Made by a program: the position numbers and the translations under genes. Below are positions 1-6,414 of a stretch of DNA of 10,114 nucleotides, piece by piece. The DNA lies in contig JAEYTI010000145.1 in NCBI GenBank assembly GCA_023434145.1, positions 1 through 10,114 of the forward strand, written 5' to 3'. The notes under the pieces are model-generated. The model did not search any database, was not told the origin of the DNA, and was given only the letters and a program-made list of their open reading frames with translations. Origin of the DNA: Chloroflexota bacterium (GTDB lineage Bacteria > Chloroflexota > Anaerolineae > Anaerolineales > Anaerolineaceae). The first letter of the stretch is position 1, and every line of letters starts with the position of its first letter.

Positions 1-95
1 TTTCCCCCACTATCGCACCCCAACAAACTGGTAACTGCCCAAGAAAGTGAAACGCACCCGTATGCTTCTTGACGAAAGGTGGTCCGGCTGCTTTC

Positions 96-104
96 TGCTA
101 AAAT
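96..104 (+). promoter_or_regulatory. Candidate extended -10 promoter for the P-II-like/antiporter operon
   Basis: The sequence TGCTAAAAT reads as an extended -10 element (TG-n-TAAAAT). No convincing -35 lies 16-18 bases upstream. TTGACG at 69-74 is 24 bases away, which is too far for normal spacing, and extended -10 promoters can work without a good -35. Transcription would begin near base 111 and leave a leader of about 165 bases before the first gene. The element has the same TG-C-TA-n-AAT layout as the one proposed before the helicase gene. This is inference from consensus only. Confidence 0.35.
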
Positions 105-128
105 AAACAGGTAGCCATTGCCGGTCAA

Positions 129-170
129 GCGTGTCAATCACAATTCAGCACGGGTGTAATGCGCGTCAAT
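129..170 (+). repeat. Pair of direct repeats GCGYGTCAAT in the leader
   Basis: GCGTGTCAAT at 129-138 and GCGCGTCAAT at 161-170 match at 9 of 10 bases and are 32 bp apart, about three helical turns, so they lie on the same DNA face. They sit downstream of the proposed start of transcription in the otherwise gene-free stretch 1-277. They could be a regulator's binding sites or chance. I see no clear stable hairpin or riboswitch in the rest of 1-277. The first 69 bases are open in frame 1 up to a TGA at 70-72, but too short to call the end of an upstream gene. Confidence 0.25.
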
Positions 171-277
171 TGGCCGCGGATCGTAATATGCACATCGCTT
201 GCCCTTGCTTTAACAGTCAGACGGACCGGCGTTTTCGGGCTGTTCTGTGAAACCTACCATCAAAAGGAAGGAACCCT

Positions 278-628
278 ATGTACATGATTCTTTGCGTCAT
301 TGACCAACCGGAACATCTGAAAGCGATCCTCGCTGCCTGGCGAGATAATGGAATCGGCGGCGTCACTATTGTTGAAAGCACCGGGCTGCACCGCATGTCC
401 AAGCATCTCTCCATCCCCATGCGTTATGCATTTGGAAGCGCAAGCGAAGAACAAGGGAATATCACACTCTTAACAGTCGTAGAGAATGAATCGATGATTC
501 AGAAGTGCATGGAGTTGACCGAATCGGTAGTGGGAGATTTTAACGGGCCCAATACCGGCATTTTTGTCTCCTGGCCGTTAGCATTTGCAAAGGGCGTTAA
601 GGGCAACCAACCACACACAGACGGCTAA
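278..628 (+). CDS. P-II-like small signalling protein
   Basis: A 116-residue protein with the layout of the GlnB/P-II fold. A first strand MYMILCVID is followed by a helix (about 11-24), a second strand in GVTIVESTG (28-36), a flexible T-loop-like stretch (37-60), a strand NITLLTVVEN (61-70), a second helix (71-88) and a closing strand TGIFVSWPLAFAKG (93-106). Length is typical of P-II (about 112). The classical uridylylation signature Y-[KR]-G-[AS]-[AE]-Y is absent, so it belongs to the divergent P-II-like group rather than GlnB/GlnK. Such proteins are usually trimers that bind nucleotides and gate a partner, often a membrane transporter. The start is the ATG at 278, with AGGAAGGA five bases upstream; a second ATG at 284 is less well spaced. 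The antiporter gene follows after 10 bases, which makes that protein the obvious partner. The bound ligand cannot be read from the sequence. Confidence 0.85.
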   Translation: MYMILCVIDQPEHLKAILAAWRDNGIGGVTIVESTGLHRMSKHLSIPMRYAFGSASEEQGNITLLTVVENESMIQKCMELTESVVGDFNGPNTGIFVSWPLAFAKGVKGNQPHTDG

Positions 629-638
629 GGAGGGGGAA

Positions 639-1616
639 ATGATTTGGGTTGAATTTATTGTCAGTGCAGCCGTGATCGTAATTGCAGCGACACAGCTTGC
701 CAAATACGGAGATGTCATCGCTGTTCGAACGCGCCTGGGGGGCATGGTCATTGGCCTTTTGCTGCTAGCCGGAGCTACTTCTTTACCCGAAGTGCTCACA
801 ACCGTCAGTTCCCTCTCGCAGGGCGTGCCGAACCTGGCTGCCGGGAACCTGTTAGGCAGCAATATGTTCAACATGGTGCTGCTCGCAGTGATTGACCTGG
901 CTGCGCAGAACCAGCGCGTTCTTCGCAAAGCAGCGCTAAAGCACGCGCTGTCAGGAAGTCTGGCCGTTCTGATGATCGCCATGGTGGTTTTTTTCATCTT
1001 GGCAAAAATCGAGGTCCAGGTTGGCTGGGTGGGGGTTGATAGCATTCTGCTGATGCTGACGTACGGTGGTGCGATCTACCTGATTCAGTCAAACTCCGGT
1101 TCAATAGCGGCAGTGGAAACAGAAATTCCGGAGAAATTTCCCAGCCTGACGCGTGGAGTGATTGGGTTTTTGATTGCGGCGGGCGTGCTGGCAATTGTTA
1201 CGCCAATGATGGTTCGCGCCAGTTCAGGCATTGCCGAGATCACCGGGTTGGGAACCTCGTTTGTTGGCACGACGCTTGTGGCGGTAGTTACCTCCCTACC
1301 TGAGCTGGTAACGACCCTTGCAGCCCTAAAACTAGGCGCGGACGATATGGCGATTGGCAACCTGTTCGGCAGCAACATGTTCAATATGTTCGCCCTCGGC
1401 CTGACCGACCTGTTCTATCTGGATGGGCTCTTCTTGAGCATCATTGACCCGGCGTTCCTGCTGGTCAGCGTGATTGGCCTGATCATGACTCTGATGGCCC
1501 TCATCGGCAACCTTGCGCGGATCGAACGCCGCCTGTGGTTCCTGGAGATCGATGCCCTAATGCTGATCCTGGTATACATTAGCGGCCTCTGGCTGCTGTA
1601 TGTTCGCGGGGTGTAA
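639..1616 (+). CDS. CaCA-family Na+/Ca2+-type antiporter
   Basis: An integral membrane cation antiporter of the Ca2+:cation family (YrbG/NCX-like), expected to exchange Ca2+, or possibly Na+ or K+, against Na+ or H+. With the start at ATG 639 it has 325 residues and about ten hydrophobic segments in two inverted halves. The two ion-binding alpha repeats are clear: TSLPE at 47-51 with GNLLGSNMFN at 69-78, and TSLPE at 218-222 with GNLFGSNMFN at 240-249. The acidic Glu of each TSLPE and the Asn/Ser of each GSN motif are the expected cation ligands. A short soluble loop at about 151-172 joins the halves; no large Ca2+-regulatory domain is present. ATG 639 is chosen because AGGAGGGGG lies just upstream; an in-frame ATG at 585 would overlap the preceding gene and add a polar, non-conserved 18-residue tail. 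The true cation specificity is unknown. Confidence 0.93.
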   Translation: MIWVEFIVSAAVIVIAATQLAKYGDVIAVRTRLGGMVIGLLLLAGATSLPEVLTTVSSLSQGVPNLAAGNLLGSNMFNMVLLAVIDLAAQNQRVLRKAALKHALSGSLAVLMIAMVVFFILAKIEVQVGWVGVDSILLMLTYGGAIYLIQSNSGSIAAVETEIPEKFPSLTRGVIGFLIAAGVLAIVTPMMVRASSGIAEITGLGTSFVGTTLVAVVTSLPELVTTLAALKLGADDMAIGNLFGSNMFNMFALGLTDLFYLDGLFLSIIDPAFLLVSVIGLIMTLMALIGNLARIERRLWFLEIDALMLILVYISGLWLLYVRGV

Positions 1617-1623
1617 GCCGCAA

Positions 1624-1662
1624 GCCAGCCATCCTGCAGAAGATTGTTGCAAGATGGCTGGC
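1624..1662 (+). terminator. Hairpin after the antiporter gene, probable terminator
   Basis: GCCAGCCATC (1624-1633) pairs perfectly with GATGGCTGGC (1653-1662), and four to five further pairs form inside after one mismatch. It starts 8 bases after the antiporter stop codon, the usual place for an intrinsic terminator. No T-run follows, so it may instead need Rho or act by protecting the mRNA 3' end. Confidence 0.5.
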
Positions 1663-1698
1663 ACACTATCTCACTTTGCCGTACCGGCGATATTACTA

Positions 1699-1747
1699 GA
1701 GTAGGGTGTATTTGAAAACGCTTCCCGTTTTCAAATACACCCTACTC
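1699..1747. terminator. Perfect 22-bp palindrome between convergent genes
   Basis: Arms 1699-1720 and 1726-1747 are exactly complementary over 22 bases with a 5-base loop (CTTCC). The arms begin GAGTAGGGTG and end CACCCTACTC. The right arm contains the last sense codon and the stop codon of the helicase on the minus strand, and the left arm is 82 bases past the antiporter stop. The position suggests a two-way transcription stop between convergent genes. Neither strand has a T-run after the stem. From general memory, intergenic palindromes with GTAGGG/CCCTAC ends recur in cyanobacteria and Chloroflexota, so it may belong to a dispersed repeat family. Confidence 0.6.
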
Positions 1748-4120
1748 CCTTGACCAGAAGCGAGCCAGTTTCGCTTTGATCTCGCCGGTGTTTTGCACAA
1801 CCTGGAATCCGCGCCAGTGGGTGGGGAACAACTGGCGGTATCGCGCATGGGTAAACCGCTCATCCATCAAGACGATAATCCCACGATCCGCCTCCGTGCG
1901 AATGACCCGGCCTGTGGCTTGCAGCACCCGGTTGAAACCCGGATACTGGTAAGCATAGGCAAAACCACTGACATTCTGGCGGTCAAAATAATCTTTGATC
2001 AGGTCTCGCTCCAGGCACACCTGGGGTACGCCCACGCCAACCACCACCGCGCCGATCAACCGCTCGCCTACCAAATCGATCCCTTCGCCAAAGATGCCGC
2101 CCATCACCGCCAGACCCACCAGTGTTTCCTGATTGCCAGTTGAAAACCGGGCCAGAAATGCCTCGCGCGCCTCTTCCGTCATGCCGCGATCCTGGATGAC
2201 GAGCTGGCTTTCTGGAAGCCGCTCTTTGAGCAGTTCCAGCACCGCTGCCAGATACGCGTAGGAAGGGAAGAACACCAGGTAATTACCCACCTGCGCGCTG
2301 CAAATCGATTCAATTGCGGCGGCAATGGCGGCATACGAGTCGGCCCGCTGGTTATACTTGGTGGCGATCCCGTTGTGGACCAGCAGGCTGACATTTTCCG
2401 TTGGAAAGGGAGATTGGTAGATCTGCTTGGGGTGGTCTTCATCGCCAGTCAAGAGCTTCATGAAGTAATCCATGGGCAGCAGGGTCGCAGAGAAAAAGAT
2501 GGCCGACCGACTGCGTTCGAGCGGGGTAGCCAACATTGGGGCAGGATCGAGGCAGAAAAGTTTTGCTTTGAGATCAGACGACCCCTGGCGCTCAAAGTAG
2601 GATACGTAGAACGTGTCGAAGTATTCCGCCGTGCGGAGATAATTGCTGCACAGGAAGTAAAACTCTAACAATTCCTGCCGGAACTCCGCGGGCTGATTTA
2701 AAACCAGCCAGTCTTCGGCTTTTTGGCTAAATTCGCGGATCGCCTTGAGCAGCACCTCAGGAAGCGCTTGCTCAACCAGCGCCTCCTTGCCTTCCGCCTG
2801 GAGGGCCTTGCGGATCTCCAACAGGATCTTGTTGATGGCGCTCAGTTTTTGGGCCAGCACCGGCAAGTGCGGCTTCACACTGCGGTGAAGGTCCAGCACG
2901 GCCTTTTTCTCCAGTTCCGCCGAATACATCGACCGGGCGCGATCGGGCAGATTGTGCGCCTCATCGACGAGAAAGATATACGGTTCCGCGCTGAAATCGA
3001 AAAAGCGGTGCAGGTAAACCCGCGGATCGAATGCATAGTTGTAATCACAGATGATGCAGTCGACCCATAAAGACAGGTCCAGCGAAAACTCAAACGGGCA
3101 GACCTCATACTTACGGGCGATCTCTTCGATGACCGGGCGGGTAAAGGCTTGGTGCTGGTCGATCTCAGACAGTGCCTGTTTGACTTTGCCAAAATAATCC
3201 CGGGCAAAGACACAAACGGCAGGGTCGCAGTTGACCGGCGGGCAAAAGCAAATCTTTTCCTTGGCTGTAAGGGTCACGCTCTTTAGCTGCAAGTTGGCCT
3301 TGCGCATATCATCGAGCGCTTTTTCGGCTACCAGCCGCCCAGACGTTTTGGCCGTCAGATAAAAGATTTTGGCAGCCAGCCCTTGCCCCAGGGCTTTCAC
3401 CGCCGGGAAGAGGGTGGCGATGGTTTTCCCCACCCCTGTTGGTGATTGAACGTATAAGCGACCATTAGAACGAATTGTTTTGTAGACTGCTACGGCCATC
3501 TCTCGCTGGCCTTGGCGGTACGTCAAATAGGGAAATTCGAGCTGTTGTATCGATTGATCACGCCGGGCCTGCATGGCAAAAATCATTCGATGCCAATCCA
3601 GGTAGGCCGTGATTAAGTCGAGGAAGAAGGTTTCCAGCTCTGCCAACATAAAATGGCGCTCGAAGGTTTTTTCTTTGCGGCTGTCGAGATGGTAATACGT
3701 CAGGTGGATGCTGATCTCAGAGAGCTGCTGCTGGTGGGCATACATATAGGCGTAACATTGCGCCTGCGCCCAATGTAAGCGGTTGTGGTCCTCGCTCAAC
3801 AGTTCCAGACTCAACGTGGTGGTTTTGATCTCTTCGATGATTACCCGGTCCTGCCCAGCATACAGGCCATCCATCCGTCCCTGCACCTCCAACGGCGGAT
3901 CGGCGCCTTCTACCCGGTAAGCAATCGCCACCTCGGATGCATATCCTTCAGGCCTGGAACGCTGCACGCGCTTATGGCCAAGCGTGCCGAGCTGGGCGCG
4001 ATCGCGCCGTTGAAACCCGCCAGAAGTCAGATCACCAGACTGCAGGACAAATTCCACCAGGCTGCGAACGGATACGATATGCGGTTGGCTTGCTTCGGTG
4101 GGGGTAGGGTCGGTTTGCAT
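1742..4120 (-). CDS. XPD/DinG-type Fe-S helicase with N-terminal RecB/Cas4-like nuclease domain
   Basis: A 792-residue predicted 5'-to-3' DNA helicase, probably for repair. The N-terminal part (about 40-130) carries a RecB-type PD-(D/E)XK nuclease set: His49, Asp84, Glu97-Ile-Lys99 and the QxxxY motif Gln119-Tyr123. The helicase core follows: Walker A SPTGVGKT (226-233), a cysteine group (Cys291/293, 298, 303 and 341) placed like the XPD/DinG 4Fe-4S cluster, the DEAH box (386-389), FSAT (543-546), motif V GGIFGEGIDL (674-683) and motif VI QATGRVIR (734-741). All nuclease and helicase residues look intact. The ATG at 4120 has no Shine-Dalgarno, but a promoter element ends 10 bases upstream, so the mRNA may be leaderless. 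DUF421 lies 83 bases upstream on the same strand. The nuclease-helicase fusion occurs in other bacteria and is poorly characterised; calling it DinG itself would be too specific. Confidence 0.93.
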   Translation of the reverse strand: MQTDPTPTEASQPHIVSVRSLVEFVLQSGDLTSGGFQRRDRAQLGTLGHKRVQRSRPEGYASEVAIAYRVEGADPPLEVQGRMDGLYAGQDRVIIEEIKTTTLSLELLSEDHNRLHWAQAQCYAYMYAHQQQLSEISIHLTYYHLDSRKEKTFERHFMLAELETFFLDLITAYLDWHRMIFAMQARRDQSIQQLEFPYLTYRQGQREMAVAVYKTIRSNGRLYVQSPTGVGKTIATLFPAVKALGQGLAAKIFYLTAKTSGRLVAEKALDDMRKANLQLKSVTLTAKEKICFCPPVNCDPAVCVFARDYFGKVKQALSEIDQHQAFTRPVIEEIARKYEVCPFEFSLDLSLWVDCIICDYNYAFDPRVYLHRFFDFSAEPYIFLVDEAHNLPDRARSMYSAELEKKAVLDLHRSVKPHLPVLAQKLSAINKILLEIRKALQAEGKEALVEQALPEVLLKAIREFSQKAEDWLVLNQPAEFRQELLEFYFLCSNYLRTAEYFDTFYVSYFERQGSSDLKAKLFCLDPAPMLATPLERSRSAIFFSATLLPMDYFMKLLTGDEDHPKQIYQSPFPTENVSLLVHNGIATKYNQRADSYAAIAAAIESICSAQVGNYLVFFPSYAYLAAVLELLKERLPESQLVIQDRGMTEEAREAFLARFSTGNQETLVGLAVMGGIFGEGIDLVGERLIGAVVVGVGVPQVCLERDLIKDYFDRQNVSGFAYAYQYPGFNRVLQATGRVIRTEADRGIIVLMDERFTHARYRQLFPTHWRGFQVVQNTGEIKAKLARFWSRE

Positions 4121-4175
4121 GTCGCCAGAGATTCTAGCACGAGTTGGAGGCGGACTCGACCGTGATTTTGGCGAC
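4121..4175. repeat. Nested inverted repeat around the helicase promoter
   Basis: GTCGCCA (4121-4127) is the exact reverse complement of TGGCGAC (4169-4175). Inside it CGAGT (4140-4144) pairs with ACTCG (4154-4158). The outer arm touches the helicase ATG and the -10 element lies between the arms. It could be a pair of operator half-sites, or a weak hairpin in transcripts reading through from DUF421. The arms are short and chance is possible. Confidence 0.3.
4131..4139 (-). promoter_or_regulatory. Extended -10 promoter of the helicase gene
   Basis: On the minus strand TGCTAGAAT is an extended -10 element (five of six matches to TATAAT plus the TG). Ten bases separate it from the helicase ATG, so a start about 7 bases after the -10 would leave only a few untranslated bases. 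This agrees with the missing Shine-Dalgarno. The -35 position (TCGAGT with 17-base spacing) is weak. Confidence 0.45.
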
Positions 4176-4203
4176 TATTGGGGTTTGCATGGTGATATGG
4201 CTT

Positions 4204-4764
4204 TTAACGATCCAGCACAATCCGAATCGTCTGCACGCCCTCTTCAACTTTCACTTCCAGCACCTTCGGCTCACCGCTGCTTGGAATCACGCTAATCTGA
4301 CCGCTCCGTTCCAGGTACGCTTTCTTAACCGAACTCAAATCGTCTGTATTGCCCTCCGAGCGGACCTGGCCCATGAGATCTTTTTGGCTAATATGGCTCT
4401 TCTGCATCGCATCCCATTGAATTTCGCCTTCCTTTACGAGCTGGCGTGTCGTCCCTTTGAACACATCACCCAACCGGTCAGAATGGTATGAAATGACCGA
4501 CATTAACCAGTGCAGGCCCACCAGCACAAATCCTGCCAGGATGGTAGGCAGGATAGACTCTGTACTGTTCACTGCCCGGCTGACGACCGAGCCGAGAATC
4601 ACACCGAGGATCACATCGAAGGCGGTGTTTTTCCCCATAAACCGCTTTTCACCAATTCGGACCATGGCGAGCGCGGCTATATAAACGATCACCGCGCGCA
4701 GAGCAGCCTGGTACCACGCTAGAGAATCTGTACCAATTCCGAGAATTTGCTGTATTTGTTCCAT
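4204..4764 (-). CDS. DUF421 (YetF/YcaP-like) membrane protein
   Basis: A 186-residue protein of the DUF421 family. The N-terminal third holds about three membrane segments: roughly 20-37, 47-64 (FDVILGVILGSVVSRA) and 69-90 (ILPTILAGFVLVGLHWLMSV). A cytoplasmic YetF-type domain follows, containing the family-typical LVKEGEIQWDAMQKSHIS stretch (109-126) and a C-terminal strand region. The family motif GEKRFMGKNTAFD (38-50) between the first two segments is intact. Length is a little below the usual 200-230, with the C-terminal end short rather than broken. In Bacillus, YetF-like proteins have been linked to spores and the membrane, but the molecular role is unknown. The start at 4764 is supported by AAGGAGAGG six bases upstream. 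It lies upstream of the helicase on the same strand, yet the 83-base gap with its own promoter element argues for at least partly separate expression. Confidence 0.88.
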   Translation of the reverse strand: MEQIQQILGIGTDSLAWYQAALRAVIVYIAALAMVRIGEKRFMGKNTAFDVILGVILGSVVSRAVNSTESILPTILAGFVLVGLHWLMSVISYHSDRLGDVFKGTTRQLVKEGEIQWDAMQKSHISQKDLMGQVRSEGNTDDLSSVKKAYLERSGQISVIPSSGEPKVLEVKVEEGVQTIRIVLDR

Positions 4765-4810
4765 GCACGCCTCTCCTTGTTTTCATTGACCTGGTTTTAA
4801 CTGTTCAGGT

Positions 4811-4870
4811 TGGGGTGTGTGTTATGTGAGGGGGTTACGAAGCATCCCCCCTCACATAACACACACCCCA
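4811..4870. repeat. Perfect 24-bp palindrome upstream of the DUF421 gene
   Basis: Arms 4811-4834 and 4847-4870 are exactly complementary over 24 bases, with a 12-base loop (TTACGAAGCATC). The arms begin TGGGGTGTGTG and end ACACACCCCA. It lies 46 bases upstream of the DUF421 start and about 160 bases past the asparagine-synthetase-like gene's stop. No T-run follows on either strand. If the DUF421 promoter is the weak TTGTTT-16-TAAGAT pair at 4900-4927 on the minus strand, this hairpin would form in the DUF421 leader; otherwise it is a boundary element. Nothing else is recognisable in the 266-base gap 4765-5030 apart from the hairpin at 4973-5015. Confidence 0.7.
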
Positions 4871-4972
4871 TACCCGGCTGAGCGGTTACCTTACCTTCTA
4901 TCTTATCGTCCTCCCTGCAAGAAACAATGGGGAGGTTCATGTACTTCGCATGCGGGATTGGCGAGCTATTCG

Positions 4973-5015
4973 AAAAGAGAAGAGGGAAAGCTAGCCGCAT
5001 TCCCTCTTCTCTTTT
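4973..5015 (-). terminator. Terminator hairpin of the lacI-UPF0316-asparagine-synthetase operon
   Basis: AAAAGAGAAGAGGGAA (4973-4988) is the exact reverse complement of 5000-5015, with an 11-base loop. Read on the minus strand, the stem starts 15 bases after the stop codon at 5031 and its 3' arm ends CTCTTTTC, giving a short T-run partly inside the stem. This fits a factor-independent terminator. The A-run in the 5' arm makes it potentially bidirectional, though no + strand gene ends here. Confidence 0.6.
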
Positions 5016-5030
5016 GTGCCATTGGTCAGG

Positions 5031-6386
5031 CTAATTCAGCTCGGCTTTGGGGCTTCCTTTTGTCCGGCCCATCCATTCCAGGTTCTTCATCACGCCAAAG
5101 CGCTCAACGAAGATGCGGTAGTAGTACAGTTCCTCTTTGGTATTCAGTTCTTCACCATTTGGCAGGCGGCGCTGATTGCGGAAATCATCATCGGTGACTT
5201 TATCAGCGACATAGTTTGCGATCTGATCTTCAACGCCAGCGCCTTCCCAGAACTTGGCTTTTTTGCGCAGCGAAATACTTTCGGGCAGCAGATCGAACAC
5301 CGCGCGGCGGAGTATCCATTTTTCCATGCCGTTGTAAATCTTGTACTCCGCCGGAATACGATGTGCATAATCGACGACGTCTTGATCGAGGAAACCCAGG
5401 TAAGCCACGGTTCCGTGGGCGGCAGAGCAGCGATCAACGCGCTGCAGCGCCGTGTTGTGCAGCCTGCCGGTGATATCGATCAGTTCGCCGGGCAAATCAT
5501 CCAGCGAAAGATCTTTGAGGTATTCGTACCCAGCGAACAGTTCGTCGCCGCCCTCACCCGAAAACACCGCCGGGACGTAATCGGAGGCGTACTTTGCTAC
5601 CAGATAGTTCATCAGGGTAGAGCGGATCAGCAGCGCATCGAATGATTCCAGGTGATAAATTACGTCTGGGATCAGATTTATGATCTCTTTGAACGTGGGG
5701 ATTACTTCATGGTGCTTTGAACCAATGTGGCGGGCGACAATTTGCGCGAATTCCAAATCCGGCGCACCCGGAAAGCCTGCCGCGAAGGTGTGCAGCGTAT
5801 CAATATACGGTCTGGACATCGCCGCCATGATGCTCGAGTCCAGGCCCCCAGATAACCACGATCCAAACGCTACGCCGCGCTTTGCCCGTTTTTCAATCGA
5901 TTTTTCCAACCGTTTTCGCAGTTCGGCGGCAATGCTCAGCCGGTGGCCTTCCACTGGTTCGGTTAACTGGAGGGTAAATTCCGTTTGAACTTTTCCATCC
6001 TTAAGCCTGCTGCCCGGTGGCAGTTCTTTCACCTCTTCTACCTCGCTGGGCAGCCCTTTCACTTCTGAGGCAAAGCACAACCCATACGCTTTGTGATAGC
6101 CATAGTACAGCGGGGAAATGCCGAGCGGGTCGCGAGTCATCTCGATGGTTCCGTTTGTTGCCTGCGCGCGGGCATAGTGACTGTCGTTGACGAAATCCTC
6201 CACAGCCCCTTCGGCAGCCAGCACGCGCTCTGCGTTTGGCTGCCCAGCTGGCCAGCTAATTCCAAGCGTTACGCCATCCACAACCTTCACCACCGCATTT
6301 TCAGACCCACGGTGTGCCATCCGTTCCAGCATCTGGCTCACAATTTTCTCTGCCCCCGGTACTGCAACTCCAGCAATTGCCGACAT
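5031..6386 (-). CDS. Asparagine-synthetase-like amidotransferase with defective glutaminase domain
   Basis: A 451-residue homologue of glutamine-hydrolysing asparagine synthetase (AsnB), which normally runs to 550-620 residues. The C-terminal synthetase domain looks intact: ATP pyrophosphate loop SGGLDSS (179-185) and FSGEGGDELFAGY (275-287). The N-terminal glutaminase half is degraded. The nucleophile Cys2 is replaced by Ser2 (MSAIAGV), HRG (25-27) and RDPLGISPLYYG (85-96) remain, and the intervening region with the NGEIYN glutamine-binding motif is missing. The enzyme therefore should not hydrolyse glutamine; it may use free ammonia, or an amine as in beta-lactam synthetases. ATG 6386 is chosen because AAAGGAG lies 6-7 bases upstream; the in-frame TTG at 6389 is too close. 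It follows the UPF0316 gene by 28 bases and is the last gene of the operon. The substrate is unknown, so I do not call it asnB. Confidence 0.88.
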   Translation of the reverse strand: MSAIAGVAVPGAEKIVSQMLERMAHRGSENAVVKVVDGVTLGISWPAGQPNAERVLAAEGAVEDFVNDSHYARAQATNGTIEMTRDPLGISPLYYGYHKAYGLCFASEVKGLPSEVEEVKELPPGSRLKDGKVQTEFTLQLTEPVEGHRLSIAAELRKRLEKSIEKRAKRGVAFGSWLSGGLDSSIMAAMSRPYIDTLHTFAAGFPGAPDLEFAQIVARHIGSKHHEVIPTFKEIINLIPDVIYHLESFDALLIRSTLMNYLVAKYASDYVPAVFSGEGGDELFAGYEYLKDLSLDDLPGELIDITGRLHNTALQRVDRCSAAHGTVAYLGFLDQDVVDYAHRIPAEYKIYNGMEKWILRRAVFDLLPESISLRKKAKFWEGAGVEDQIANYVADKVTDDDFRNQRRLPNGEELNTKEELYYYRIFVERFGVMKNLEWMGRTKGSPKAELN

Positions 6387-6414
6387 CAACTACTCCTTTC
6401 ATCTACTTGCCTTA

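Noticed and set aside
69..74. TTGACG as the -35 of the first operon
   Set aside because: It is 24 bases from the -10 candidate TAAAAT, outside the workable spacing, and no -10 lies at 16-18 bases.
585..638. Longer N-terminus for the antiporter
   Set aside because: It would overlap the P-II-like gene by 44 bases and add a polar stretch ahead of the first membrane segment; the ATG at 639 has a near-perfect Shine-Dalgarno.
3840..4000. Cas4-like nuclease motif suggesting a CRISPR link
   Set aside because: The motif is the N-terminal domain of the helicase, the cysteines are in the XPD-type cluster, and no repeats or cas genes are present.
4797..5000. 67-codon minus-strand frame between DUF421 and the asparagine-synthetase-like gene
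   Set aside because: It runs straight through the 24-bp palindrome and begins inside the terminator hairpin; no ribosome-binding site or homology is visible.
5016..5645. 209-codon open frame on the + strand
   Set aside because: It is antisense to the clearly homologous asparagine-synthetase-like gene, has no Shine-Dalgarno, and its product resembles no family I know.
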